A stretch of DNA of 64,000 nt from JAXHLG01 sp034522495 (GTDB lineage Bacteria > Patescibacteriota > Minisyncoccia > Moranbacterales > DUUL01): assembly GCA_034522495.1 (NCBI GenBank), contig JAXHLG010000002.1, positions 496,001 through 560,000 of the forward strand, written 5' to 3'. The position numbers and the translations under genes are program-made. Positions 22,781 through 31,884 of the stretch are shown in pieces (position 1 is the first letter of the stretch; every line of letters starts with the position of its first letter). Below the pieces are notes generated by a model. It was not told the origin of the DNA. It saw only the letters and a program-made list of their open reading frames with translations, and did not search any database.

Positions 22781-24280
22781 TTATATTTTTTTGTTTAATG
22801 CCCGATCTTTTTTGTTGCGAGAAAGGGCTTTAATTAGGTATTGATAATCCTTTCTCCCCAATTCTCTCATTATTATTATGAAAATGAAATAAATTGCAAT
22901 AAGCAGAAACGACCATAAGATAAATATATACCTGCCCTGGCTTAAATAGCTCCCGATCCAGAAGATTGCCAGGCTGGCCGCTAAATATTTGGCTATGGAA
23001 AACGCGCTGATAAACCTGGCTATTTTTTTATTGGCGTAGAAGAAGGCAATAAGCAAAATAATTGCGGCGGTTATAGTCGTTGCAAGCGCCGATCCGGCCA
23101 GGCCGTAGGACTTGATTAAAAAATAGTTTAAGACGGCGTTCAAAACAGACCCGAAAAGGGAAGCATACATTGGGAATTTGTTGAGGCCTGCTCCGTTTAA
23201 GACAAAAGTCAAAACATAAAAAACCGTCAAAAAGCCGAAGCCAATAATAAGAAGGCTCATTATTGGCCCGGCGGCTGCGTATTGGCTTCCATAGAAAAAG
23301 AGCATCGCTGAATCGGAAAAAAGATAAAGGATTGTGATGGTGGGGAAAAGACCCAAAAGCAAATATTTGAAAGCTTGATTTAATAACTTTTCCGTTTTCT
23401 TCTTAAGCCCCCGAGCTACCGACTCGGAAACTTTCGGAAGTAGAATTACGCTCATAAAGAAAAACAGATAATAAGGAATGCGGCTTACGGTCATAGCCGC
23501 GTTGTAGATGCCGGCAAGCGAATCATCCTGTAAGATAGCTTTTACAAAATATAAATTCAGGGTGATCATAAATTCATAAAAAAGCATAAACAAAACAATA
23601 GGCCAAGCAAAGTGGACAAGCTTTTTCATGAGCAATCTGTCCGCAGCGAAATTTTTAAAACCCGGCTTCTTTTTGTTTTTAACTTTTGAAAAAGGGTCCA
23701 AAAAATAGCCGACAAGATAGACGCTTAAAGGAGCCAGGGCTTGGCCGGCTATAGCCCCGAAAACTTTAAAGTAATAGCCGAGGCCTACAATGAATATTAT
23801 TTTGGCAACGGAACGGAAAAACTTCAGAAACGATTTTTTGCCGAACTCTTGAATGCCGGTAAAATAATAAGCATAAAAACTGGCCAAAGCAAAGGCAGGA
23901 ATAATTAGTGAAGAAACTTGGAAGAGAGGAGTAAGGGTGGGGTCGTTTAGAATTCTTGCAAATACCGGAGCGAGCGCCAAATAAATCAAGGTAACGATGA
24001 CTATTACCGCCCACTGCAGGAAAAGAGCCGCCTTTTTTATTTTAAAGATTTGATTTGCGTCATTTTTATGAACTTCGCTCAAATATTTGCTCATGGAAAT
24101 CGGCAGCCCTCTGCCGATTAAAATTATCACCATGGTAGTGAAAGTTACGATAATGCTGAATCTTCCATAACCGGCGGTGTCCAGGATTCTTCCCATCAAA
24201 GCGTGAATAACATAGCCGGACAAATTAAACGCCAGCTCAGATAAGGAAAGCCAAAATGAAGCTTTTATTAAACTCGACAT
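22781..24280 (-). CDS. Polysaccharide flippase (Wzx/MATE-like superfamily)
   Basis: 499 residues with about 14 predicted transmembrane helices spread over the whole length. The N-terminus (SLIKASFWLSLSELAFNLSGYVIHALMGRILDTAGYGRFSIIVTFTTMV) is typical of lipid-linked oligosaccharide flippases of the Wzx/RfbX group. Such proteins move undecaprenyl-linked repeat units across the inner membrane. The cluster of glycosyltransferases upstream on the same strand supports an exopolysaccharide or S-layer glycan role. Confidence 0.85.
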   Translation of the reverse strand: MSSLIKASFWLSLSELAFNLSGYVIHALMGRILDTAGYGRFSIIVTFTTMVIILIGRGLPISMSKYLSEVHKNDANQIFKIKKAALFLQWAVIVIVTLIYLALAPVFARILNDPTLTPLFQVSSLIIPAFALASFYAYYFTGIQEFGKKSFLKFFRSVAKIIFIVGLGYYFKVFGAIAGQALAPLSVYLVGYFLDPFSKVKNKKKPGFKNFAADRLLMKKLVHFAWPIVLFMLFYEFMITLNLYFVKAILQDDSLAGIYNAAMTVSRIPYYLFFFMSVILLPKVSESVARGLKKKTEKLLNQAFKYLLLGLFPTITILYLFSDSAMLFFYGSQYAAAGPIMSLLIIGFGFLTVFYVLTFVLNGAGLNKFPMYASLFGSVLNAVLNYFLIKSYGLAGSALATTITAAIILLIAFFYANKKIARFISAFSIAKYLAASLAIFWIGSYLSQGRYIFILWSFLLIAIYFIFIIIMRELGRKDYQYLIKALSRNKKDRALNKKI

Positions 24281-24307
24281 ATTTTTTTGCTAGAATTCAA
24301 TGGATTT

Positions 24308-24366
24308 AGGAATTACGCGATTACCCCCTTTTTTTTAGGCAATAACGAGGCAAGCGCGTAATTCCT
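24308..24366. repeat. Short palindromic repeat of family C
   Basis: 59 bp bounded by AGGAATTACGCG and CGCGTAATTCCT, perfect 12-bp ends, lying between the kinase and flippase genes. Confidence 0.75.
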
Positions 24367-24388
24367 AGGATTGTTGATAAAAAACTCA

Positions 24389-25009
24389 TCAAGATTTTGA
24401 AATATTCATCTCTTGCAAAATTTTGTTTTCGACGGCCTCAATACTCTGACTCCCGTCGATTGACCGCAAACCCCACTTTTTATAAAAAAATTCGTAAATC
24501 TTAAATTTATCTTTTAAATATTGAAGGCCTTGTTCAACGCCTCCGGACCTTTTGGTTATTTCTTCCGGAGTTATCCTTAAATAAAAACCGTAGTCCGGCT
24601 TCAAAGCATATTTTTCAACCACTTTCTGCCAGAAGGGGATTTTTGCGAGGCTCTTGTTTCTTTCCAGGTATTTAATGTTGGCTATTTGATCAAAGAAGTA
24701 TCTGTCCGTCAAAAGGTAGTCAATCTTCTTAAAGCGGGCATTTAAAAGAAAAAAATGGCGGAAGCGAAAAACATCGATAATTAGCGCCACTTTTCTCAAA
24801 AAGACGGCTTTCCCGGAGGCTGAAGTTTTAGAAGCCGTTTTCCCTGAAGTTTTCTTTTTTTTCGGCCTTAATATCTTATTGGCAATGGAAAAATCGACCA
24901 TGTGAAAACGGCGCACCTTGTGATTTTTGTTTTTTAGGTTTTTTTCCAATTTTTCCAGCTGACAAGATTTGCCGGAACCATCCAAGCCGGAAATGGCGAT
25001 GATTTTCAT
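24389..25009 (-). CDS. Thymidylate kinase-like P-loop nucleotide kinase
   Basis: 206 residues starting MKIIAISGLDGSGKSCQLEKLE, with the P-loop GLDGSGKS, and a DRY motif (YLLTDRYFFDQIANIKYLERN) in the place of the dTMP kinase DRY. PDYGFYLRITPEEITKRSG resembles the LID region. A basic insertion (LRPKKKKTSGKTASKTSASGK) is atypical. It may act on dTMP or on another nucleotide or sugar-nucleotide monophosphate, and its position in an envelope cluster leaves that open. RtcB lies 26 bp upstream in the same direction. Confidence 0.68.
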   Translation of the reverse strand: MKIIAISGLDGSGKSCQLEKLEKNLKNKNHKVRRFHMVDFSIANKILRPKKKKTSGKTASKTSASGKAVFLRKVALIIDVFRFRHFFLLNARFKKIDYLLTDRYFFDQIANIKYLERNKSLAKIPFWQKVVEKYALKPDYGFYLRITPEEITKRSGGVEQGLQYLKDKFKIYEFFYKKWGLRSIDGSQSIEAVENKILQEMNISKS

Positions 25010-25034
25010 TTCAATATTCGAATAAGTATTATTT

Positions 25035-26528
25035 TTAGGCCATTAATACGGCTATGGGTCTCATTTTGGCGACCGGTTTCATTACTTTGTTCTCTTTCAT
25101 TCCTTCGATTGCAGGTTCGATGTTTTTATAGTGAGAAGCGTCTTGATGGATAATGCCTTTTGAAGAGCCGTTATAAAGCCTAACTTTCCTTTTTTGCATT
25201 TTTTCAATCAATTGTTTTCTGTTTTCAGGCACTTCGGATGTTTTGTCCTTGGCTTTGCCGGTTCCGTGGGGAGCGGAGAAAAAGGTGCTTTCATTTTCAT
25301 CCGTCGCCGCGCCCAGATAAGCGGGGGTGCTCATGGAAGAGGGGACGAAAATCGGCTCGCCGGTTTCTTCGTAAATTTTAACGCCGCGCATTCTTTCCGG
25401 ACCGAAGGCTCTCACCGACCCGTTTCGGTGAACCCAGACATTTTTATCGAAGTGCTTTTCCTTCATTATGGAAATATGGCTCATATCGTAAACAACGGGC
25501 AGGTTTTTCTTCCAGCCCAATGTTTTCTCTACAGCCTCTTCTATTTTTGTTTGCAGCAAAGCTCTGTTGGCAAAACCGTGGTTGGCCGCCGCGTTATGAG
25601 CAACCATAAAATTCTTTGCCAGCTCGGATCCTTCTTCAATAGTGAAAAATTCATCCTTTTCTTCATATTGGGGCAGGTCATATTTAAGCCTTTTGTGCCA
25701 ATCCGCATTGTTTTTTAAAAACATTTTTCTGCCGAGCCCATAAACCATTTTTTGGCTTAAATGTTCCTTTTTTTTGGGCATATAAAAGTAGCTGGCGTAT
25801 TGCCCGAACATCCCGGAGCCGGTATGCATTAGCATTACATACTGGTCTTTGCTTAAGCCAAGCTTCTCCGCTTTAGGTTTGTCCAAAATGTCTTCTACCA
25901 ACAGCAAATCGAGGAAATGATTGCCGGCCGCGCCCAGGATGCCCAGGCGCGCTTGAGCAATGCGGAAAAACAGCTTGGGCAGGGCTTGAAACAAATCCTC
26001 GTCGCCTATCTCTTGCTTGCCAAACATATTTCCTCTGAGCAAAATGTTGTCAAGCTCCGCCTTGTCTTTGCCGATTTTGTCCAACAAGGGGGACACTCCC
26101 TTGGCTGATATATCCAAAATTGTTCGCAAATCCAAAAAGCTGCCAAGGAAAGTCTTGGTCGGCACCGCTTTAGCCAGTTCCCGGAATAAGCAGTCAATTT
26201 TTTCTTCCGTTAAGTCTTCTTTGGAAAATGGAGTCTTGATCATTCTCATGCCGCAATTGGGAGCGGAGTCGTTTAATTGAGGCATTATTGCTTTTTCCGT
26301 GGCTACGACGGAGCCGGTGGGATTTTTTCTTCCTTTTTTGGAGTGAATATCCGTTAAGGCGGCGATATGATGAAAAACATTTTCATTTTTGGAAATGTTG
26401 ACCAGTTTCTCATAGCTATCGTCTCCCGGCATAAGCTCTTCGGAAACATGAAACACCGTTTGTACGCTCTTGCCGCCATCCGGCTGCATAATTTGCTTAT
26501 GAGGCGTTTCTTTCTTTATTTTATACAT
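25035..26528 (-). CDS. Divergent RtcB-family RNA ligase
   Basis: 497 residues carrying the RtcB motifs in order with substitutions: AALTDIHSKKGRKNPTGSVV (family PDxHxGxGxPVG), DSAPNCGMRM (family DIGCGM), GAAGNHFLDLL, LMHTGSGMFGQY, HNAAANHGFANR, YDMSHISIMKE, HRNGSVRAFGPERM, PSSMSTPAYLGA, and SAPHGTGKAKD, where the last His is the expected guanylylated nucleophile. RtcB joins 2',3'-cyclic phosphate and 5'-OH RNA ends with GTP and Mn2+. Most metal and nucleotide ligands appear kept, but the DxGC motif is altered, so the protein belongs to a divergent branch and activity is uncertain. The location in a glycan cluster has no obvious explanation. Confidence 0.75.
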   Translation of the reverse strand: MYKIKKETPHKQIMQPDGGKSVQTVFHVSEELMPGDDSYEKLVNISKNENVFHHIAALTDIHSKKGRKNPTGSVVATEKAIMPQLNDSAPNCGMRMIKTPFSKEDLTEEKIDCLFRELAKAVPTKTFLGSFLDLRTILDISAKGVSPLLDKIGKDKAELDNILLRGNMFGKQEIGDEDLFQALPKLFFRIAQARLGILGAAGNHFLDLLLVEDILDKPKAEKLGLSKDQYVMLMHTGSGMFGQYASYFYMPKKKEHLSQKMVYGLGRKMFLKNNADWHKRLKYDLPQYEEKDEFFTIEEGSELAKNFMVAHNAAANHGFANRALLQTKIEEAVEKTLGWKKNLPVVYDMSHISIMKEKHFDKNVWVHRNGSVRAFGPERMRGVKIYEETGEPIFVPSSMSTPAYLGAATDENESTFFSAPHGTGKAKDKTSEVPENRKQLIEKMQKRKVRLYNGSSKGIIHQDASHYKNIEPAIEGMKENKVMKPVAKMRPIAVLMA

Positions 26529-26661
26529 AGTAAGTTTTTTAATATTAGGGGTTGTGCGATGGCGTTTTTTAGCTCATCAGATTGTTTGATTCAAGGAGAA
26601 CAAAAAGAGGCTTGGTTTTTGCGCAATGTCGGCCGCGGCCGAAAAGCACTTTTGAAATATT

Positions 26662-27801
26662 CTAAATATTCCGGTAAATTTCAATATACTTTTTTATGTT
26701 TTTTTCTATATCAAAATTTTTGCGTGCAAATTCTATGCCGTTTTTAGCAATAAATTCGTACTTTTCCGGGTTGTTTTTCAACATTGAAATATTCTTTTCC
26801 AAATTTTCCGGAGAGGCCTTGGGCGTGATTATGCCGGTTTTGCCGTCTTTGATAAACTCTTGCAAAACCGGAATGTCCGAGACAATCACGGGTTTTCCAA
26901 CGGCCATAGCTTCAACCAGCGCCAAGGGGATGTCGAACTTGCCGGCCATTTCTCTTGCAGGAAAAATGTTTATATCGGAAACTCTGTATAATTCCGCCAT
27001 GTTCTCGATAGTATCCAAAAAGATTACCTTTTCCAGAAATCCTCTTTTCTTGCACTCGTTCATTGCCGCTTCCTTTTTTTGTCTGTCAGATGAAGATTTA
27101 ATTCTACAAGCCAAAATTAATTTTATTTCACCGCCATCTCCGGCCGGCCTCTTCCATAAACGATAAAACGCTTCCATTATATCGTCAATGGCATTAAGCC
27201 GAGTGTACTCGCCGGCAAAAAGAACAGTAAAATCATTGTTTTTTATGCCAAGCTGGCGCATTAATTTATTGTTTTTGGCGCCCGGGGAGAATTTTTGAAT
27301 ATCAATGCCGGGATAAACCAGTTCCAGATTTTCGAAACCGGCTTTGTTTAGATTTTTGAAGGTGTATTCAGATTGGGCGACAATTTTATCCCCGAATAAA
27401 ATTTTTTTCAGCGATTTCGGGTTTTGGAAATAATTGTCTGAAAGAGTGGCAATGGTTTGAATTGTTTTGACTTTAGAAAAAGCTAATTTTAAACGAAAAA
27501 AGAAAGAAGTAAGCGGCCTGGGCGTGAACAGAAAATGAATAATGCCTTGGGAGTTTCTCTCAGTCATAAAATAGATCAGAAGCCTTGCCCGCTCGGCGGT
27601 GTCGAATTCCGTTTTTTTAAAAATCTCGCGCGCGGTAACATTCTCGGCGAAGGCTGGTTTGCCGGAGCTGCCTTTGCCGGTGAAAACGTTAAAGTGGATG
27701 TCTTTCTCTCTGCATTTTACGGCAATTTGGTAAGCCAGGTTTTTGGAGGCTTCATCCCAGGGAGGGTTTAAGGGCCTTGTGAACAATAGAACTTTCTTCA
27801 T
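26662..27801 (-). CDS. Glycosyltransferase, family 4 type
   Basis: 379 residues in GT-B style. The N-terminal Rossmann half starts MKKVLLFTRPLNPPWDEASKNLAYQIA; the C-terminal half has VLFAGEYTRLNAIDDIMEAFYRL, the nucleotide-sugar-binding region FPAREMAGKFDIPLALVEAMAVGKPVIVSDIPVLQEFI with the glutamate of the E-x7-E motif region, and NGIEFARKNFDIEKNI. It probably adds a sugar to a lipid-linked or surface glycan. Sugar and acceptor are unknown. Repeat elements flank it on both sides. Confidence 0.82.
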   Translation of the reverse strand: MKKVLLFTRPLNPPWDEASKNLAYQIAVKCREKDIHFNVFTGKGSSGKPAFAENVTAREIFKKTEFDTAERARLLIYFMTERNSQGIIHFLFTPRPLTSFFFRLKLAFSKVKTIQTIATLSDNYFQNPKSLKKILFGDKIVAQSEYTFKNLNKAGFENLELVYPGIDIQKFSPGAKNNKLMRQLGIKNNDFTVLFAGEYTRLNAIDDIMEAFYRLWKRPAGDGGEIKLILACRIKSSSDRQKKEAAMNECKKRGFLEKVIFLDTIENMAELYRVSDINIFPAREMAGKFDIPLALVEAMAVGKPVIVSDIPVLQEFIKDGKTGIITPKASPENLEKNISMLKNNPEKYEFIAKNGIEFARKNFDIEKNIKKYIEIYRNI

Positions 27802-27868
27802 GAGATATTTTTTATAGATTTTCTTTTAAATTTTATAGGGGGGGGCAGCTCCTTTATACTTCCTAGCA

Positions 27869-27996
27869 AATTAAGCTTCGCACATTTAGCATCCCGCGTA
27901 AATCTGCGCTTGCCCCGTTGCTGCGAAGTAGTTTTACGGGGTTATAATCCGCGTGAAATCAGCGGTGTATAGGATTTTGAAATTCCTATACGACAA
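27869..27996 (-). repeat. Dispersed structured repeat family A, copy 2
   Basis: TTAAGCTTCGCACATTTAGC...GTATAGGATTTTGAAATTCCTATAC, reverse orientation of the copy at 13674. It fills most of the 230-bp gap between the GT4 gene and the next gene. Confidence 0.88.
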
Positions 27997-28033
27997 GATA
28001 AAACTGCAAATAATGGTGGCATGACATGCGTTT

Positions 28034-28453
28034 TTACTTTAACCGGATTTTTTTATATATGGTTCTTTCTTTATCTTTCCAAGATATGTCGATTGCAAAA
28101 CGGATAACGTCTTCTTCCGAGTTCGCCAGCTCCTTGACAGCTTCCTCTCCCAAGTTTATTGTTTTGCTGGATTTTGGTTGAACTTCTATTTTTTTCACGC
28201 CGAGGCTTTTTTCCCGGCTTTTAAACTCTACGGCATATTCTGTTTTTTCTGGCGAGCTGTTTTCAATAAAAAAACTGAACACGTCGGAGTTTTCGTCTTT
28301 TTGTTTATCATATTGACTATTCGCGTTCAAAAAAGCCATAACCGTATATTCGCTGCCGGCTCTCTCTCTTTGCTTTGTTTCTTGGTAGTAAAACAGGGAA
28401 GAAGAGAATAAAAGGATTATTCCCAGGATAAGATATAAGTTTTTTTTACTCAT
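28034..28453 (-). CDS. Membrane-anchored extracellular beta-domain protein (139 aa, DUF1616-like C-part)
   Basis: It has one N-terminal transmembrane or signal segment (KNLYLILGIILLFSSSLFYYQ) and an outside domain with alternating strands (YTVMAFLNANSQ, VFSFFIENSSPEKTEYAVEFKSREKSLGVKKIEVQPKSSKTINL). The strand pattern resembles the small immunoglobulin-like domain that follows the membrane region in DUF1616 proteins. Its start overlaps the stop of the upstream 660-aa membrane protein by 4 nt, so the pair may be a split version of one protein. Function is unknown. Confidence 0.55.
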   Translation of the reverse strand: MSKKNLYLILGIILLFSSSLFYYQETKQRERAGSEYTVMAFLNANSQYDKQKDENSDVFSFFIENSSPEKTEYAVEFKSREKSLGVKKIEVQPKSSKTINLGEEAVKELANSEEDVIRFAIDISWKDKERTIYKKIRLK

Positions 28454-30432
28454 AGGGATTGATTAAAGGTCGGGCGTTGAAAAATGACTACGTGTTCGCT
28501 GGAGTAAATTTTGGAAAAATGGGGTGATTTTTCGAATTGAGTTGTATCGTAGCCGTTTCTTAAAATTATATACTCAACGGAGGTCTGCTGATAACATTCT
28601 TTCCCTATTGATGAATCGGGGATGGAGATCATGTCCCGCGTGCAAGTTTCTCTGTCTTTAACAGGGTCGTCATACCTCTTCAACAAAGCTCTGGATAGCG
28701 GTTTCTCGTAGCCTCTCATCAAAAACACTTTTACCCATGAATCAGCGGGCAGATACACATGATCCTTGAGGATAACTTCTTCTTCCTTCGTTTTGTCGGC
28801 TAAATAACGGGAGCCGCGGAAAGTTTCGATCCACATTGTTTGTTCCTTTTCAGCTTCTACCGGATAAAACTCAGAAACATCACTTGATCCGGAGATTAGG
28901 CCGGTAGAAAGAATTAAGGCGAAAAATAGAATGCCGATACGAGCGGGTATTCTGCTTATGACCGGCTTCAAGATTGCAAATGCCCCGAAAGCGGCCAGCA
29001 AAGCCGAAGGGTAGGTTAAATAATTTACGATTCTGCCCGAAGGTATATCAATTTTGAATACATCCGGGAAAGAACTCATCAGAAAAATCATCCAGAACCA
29101 AAGCAGGGCCACGCAAGCCAACAATCCCGCATTAAGGCCGGTTTCGCGCCGCAAGGAATAAAATTTAGTTAAAAAACTTTTTAAATATGAGCTCTTTTTT
29201 GCGCCTGCCACAATAACCGTCGCTAAAAGCAAGCTTCCGGCAACCGAATAGAATACTCTCCAGGGGCCGGTGGATAACAGCACTTCTGTGAATTCCATCC
29301 CCGTTCTTGTTGATTTGGAGGGCTCTCCCACTGCAGTATTTATAGCAGAAGGGTTTAAGTAAGATGGAACTCTGATTAAGTAGACAAAAATTATCAACCC
29401 GATTCCCACAGCTACGGATTTAAAGTTGACCAAGACTTTTAATTTTTTCATTATTTCACCATTCGAGGCTTGATTCGACAATCGCGCAAGAGCCAGGTAA
29501 AAAGCAAAGCAGATCGCTATCGCGGCAAAAACATACAAAAAGACGAAGGTGGACAAGTGATGGGTGTAAGCCATGATTCCTATCATCAGAACTCCCAGCG
29601 CTGACAAAAGCTGTTTTTTTTCATTTAATGCTTTAGCAAACAAATAGAGGGACAGAGGAATGAAGAGTCCCCCCAGCATGTTTCCCACTACTCCGCCGTT
29701 GATATATTTACCTTGAGGAGAGGATATGGCATAAAAGACGCCGAGGGCGGCCAAGGCCAGCAAGCCGATGAGAAATGAGTTTTTTTTGGAAGTCCAGGAG
29801 AGGGAAATTTGACGAGCTAGCAGAAAGACCGCCAAGAGGGAGAAAAAGTTTATCAAAAACAGAACTATTACCGGCAATGAACTGACCACGCTGACGCCGG
29901 AGAGCAGTGAAACCGCGGCAAAAATTATATGTTCTCCGATAATAACATCCGGAATTCCGTATTGGGGCAAATGGCTGAAGTCTGTTATGTATTTGACCCA
30001 ATACATATGATGGCCCGAATCGGTAGTGTGGGGAATCACTTTGGGGATTAGATAGACCATTCTGGCGAAAATAGACAGACCTATAACTGCAAAAAAAGCC
30101 AGCCAGCCCTTTCCGGTGGCGATGCTTGACTGATCCCCTCCCTTCTTTGGCAGGCCCTTCCTTCTTGCTAAGGCTGATGCGCCGGCCAAAAAAGCAAAAA
30201 CAGCAAAGGAGGTAAAAACAGTCAGGCTGTTTAAAGGAATACCCATCCTGTCCAACAGCATTGTCAAGAGGTTAACAATGGCAATGCTCAGGGCAAAGGA
30301 TACAACAGCCTCGCCGACAAAACTGAATGTTCTCCCGTCGGGGAAAATCGTTTTCAACAACAAATAACCCGGCAAAAAAAGCAGGAAAAATAAAGCAAAA
30401 TTGAGTTTTATAATATCTAAAATTATTTCCAT
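28450..30432 (-). CDS. Polytopic GT-C-like membrane protein (660 aa)
   Basis: About 13 transmembrane helices followed by a soluble C-terminal part. The N-terminus (LLFLPGYLLLKTIFPDGRTFSFVGEAVVSFALSIAIVNLL) resembles the DUF1616 entry segment. Between the third and fourth helices is VIPHTTDSGHHMYWVKYITDF, an acidic/His loop in the position used by GT-C glycosyltransferases for catalysis. The C-terminal soluble segment (EAEKEQTMWIETFRGSRYLAD...) resembles that of membrane glycosyltransferases of the Alg/PMT type. It probably transfers a lipid-linked sugar outside the membrane; this is inferred. It overlaps the next gene by 4 nt. Confidence 0.65.
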   Translation of the reverse strand: MEIILDIIKLNFALFFLLFLPGYLLLKTIFPDGRTFSFVGEAVVSFALSIAIVNLLTMLLDRMGIPLNSLTVFTSFAVFAFLAGASALARRKGLPKKGGDQSSIATGKGWLAFFAVIGLSIFARMVYLIPKVIPHTTDSGHHMYWVKYITDFSHLPQYGIPDVIIGEHIIFAAVSLLSGVSVVSSLPVIVLFLINFFSLLAVFLLARQISLSWTSKKNSFLIGLLALAALGVFYAISSPQGKYINGGVVGNMLGGLFIPLSLYLFAKALNEKKQLLSALGVLMIGIMAYTHHLSTFVFLYVFAAIAICFAFYLALARLSNQASNGEIMKKLKVLVNFKSVAVGIGLIIFVYLIRVPSYLNPSAINTAVGEPSKSTRTGMEFTEVLLSTGPWRVFYSVAGSLLLATVIVAGAKKSSYLKSFLTKFYSLRRETGLNAGLLACVALLWFWMIFLMSSFPDVFKIDIPSGRIVNYLTYPSALLAAFGAFAILKPVISRIPARIGILFFALILSTGLISGSSDVSEFYPVEAEKEQTMWIETFRGSRYLADKTKEEEVILKDHVYLPADSWVKVFLMRGYEKPLSRALLKRYDDPVKDRETCTRDMISIPDSSIGKECYQQTSVEYIILRNGYDTTQFEKSPHFSKIYSSEHVVIFQRPTFNQSL

Positions 30433-30461
30433 TGAAACCGGCTTAATCTAAATTTGACGGT

Positions 30462-30590
30462 ATTTTATCGTATAGGAATTTCAAAAAATCCTATCCCTCG
30501 CTGATTTTACGCGGATTACAACCTCGTAAAACTAATTCGCAGCAACGGGGCAAGTGCAGATTTATGCGGGATAATAAATGCGCGAAGCTT
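30462..30590 (+). repeat. Dispersed structured repeat family A, copy 3
   Basis: Begins TTTTATCGTATAGGAATTTC, ends CGCGAAGCTT, and is followed directly by another copy in the same orientation. Confidence 0.88.
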
Positions 30591-30591
30591 A

Positions 30592-30722
30592 TTTTATCGT
30601 ATAGGAATTTCAAAAAATTCTATACCCCGCTGATTTTAGGCGGATTATAACCCCATAAAACTACTTCGTAGCAACGGGGCAAGCGCAGATTTATGCGGGA
30701 TGCTAGAATGCGCGAAGCTTAT
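30592..30722 (+). repeat. Dispersed structured repeat family A, copy 4 (tandem with copy 3)
   Basis: Same structure as copy 3 with several base differences (ACCCCATAAAAC and TGCTAGAATG where copy 3 has ACCTCGTAAAAC and TAATAAATG). The two copies fill the gap between the GT-C-like and GT4 genes. The head-to-tail arrangement suggests either duplication or repeated insertion. Confidence 0.88.
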
Positions 30723-30725
30723 TTA

Positions 30726-31844
30726 TTATTTTCCGGATGCTTTTCTCATCTCTTCATAGTAAGTATCGGCTATCTTGTCCCAGCTATAATTTTCTTTAAC
30801 GTAATCATAGCTTTTTCTGCCGAAGCTTTTTAGGAAATCATCTCCTTTATCAAAAATTTCATTAATTTTTTTACTCCAATCTTTAGCGTTTTCAGGTTCA
30901 ATTAAAAAGCCGTTTTTTCCATTCTTGACGGCGTCTTTAAGACCTTCCAAGTCAGAAGCCACCACCACTCTGCCGCACATTCCGGCTTCAATGGCGTTTA
31001 TCCCGAAACCCTCCATGGAGCCTGCCACTTTAATGTTGGGAGAAACTACTAAATCAACCGTATTGAATAAAATTTTAACGTCAGTCCAAGGCAAGCAAGG
31101 CAACAAGCGGACTCTGTCCTCTAATTTGTTTTCCATTACAGCCTTTTCGCTATTAATAAAATCATCTTGATCTCCGGCGGTGTTTTTCGAGACCCTGTTG
31201 CCGGCCGCTATCATTACTACGTTGCCAGGCAGTTTCGGCATAACATTTTCAATGAACCAGCTAGTGCCTTTATGGGGGACGAATCGGGCCAGCCTTAAAA
31301 TCACTTTCTTGCCTTTCAAATTTTTTCCGAATAAGTTTTCCAGTTCTTGCCTGTTGTGTTTTTCTCTTAAGTCATCCTCGGAAACGCCATTGGGAATAAA
31401 TTTGCACTGTTGTTCGTTTATTCCCGCATTTAAGGCTTCCTCAATAGTGGCGTTTCCCACGGCAAAGATTTTATTCAGCCTTTTTAAAGCATTTATATTA
31501 ACTCCGGCGTATATTTTAGCCAGCAAGCCCTTTTTTTGGGCAAAAGTGATGTCCAAACCGTGTATTACCGAAAAAAAAGATTTTTTCGTGTGAAAAAACT
31601 TTAAGGCGGCGCCCAGCGGAGACAACACGCCGCTTCCCAAAAGGCACGCGTCATATCGGGTCATCACAAAAAAAGCCTTTAGAAAAGCGTAGGGAAGAAA
31701 AATGGGAAGAAAGAATTTGCCCCGCGTATTAGCAATAATTTTTGTATCGGCAATTTTTGACAGTTCTCTGAACAGTTCGTAATTCTGCCTCTCTATTCCT
31801 CCGATAACCGGCGGGTAGGAGTGGGAGATTAATAATATTTTCAT
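30726..31844 (-). CDS. Glycosyltransferase, family 4 type
   Basis: 372 residues. The N-terminal half starts MKILLISHSYPPVIGGIERQNYELFRELSKI, the classical Gly-Gly-x-Glu-Arg loop of GT4 enzymes, and the C-terminal half has VILRLARFVPHKGTSWFIENVMPKL, NTVDLVVSPNIKVAGSMEGFGINAIEAGMCGRVVVASDLEGL with the E-x7-E pattern (EGFGINAIE). It should transfer an activated sugar with retention. The donor and acceptor are unknown. It belongs to the reverse-strand envelope cluster. Confidence 0.87.
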   Translation of the reverse strand: MKILLISHSYPPVIGGIERQNYELFRELSKIADTKIIANTRGKFFLPIFLPYAFLKAFFVMTRYDACLLGSGVLSPLGAALKFFHTKKSFFSVIHGLDITFAQKKGLLAKIYAGVNINALKRLNKIFAVGNATIEEALNAGINEQQCKFIPNGVSEDDLREKHNRQELENLFGKNLKGKKVILRLARFVPHKGTSWFIENVMPKLPGNVVMIAAGNRVSKNTAGDQDDFINSEKAVMENKLEDRVRLLPCLPWTDVKILFNTVDLVVSPNIKVAGSMEGFGINAIEAGMCGRVVVASDLEGLKDAVKNGKNGFLIEPENAKDWSKKINEIFDKGDDFLKSFGRKSYDYVKENYSWDKIADTYYEEMRKASGK

Positions 31845-31884
31845 ATTTAACGCAGTTGATTAAAATTTAATCCGCATTCGATCA

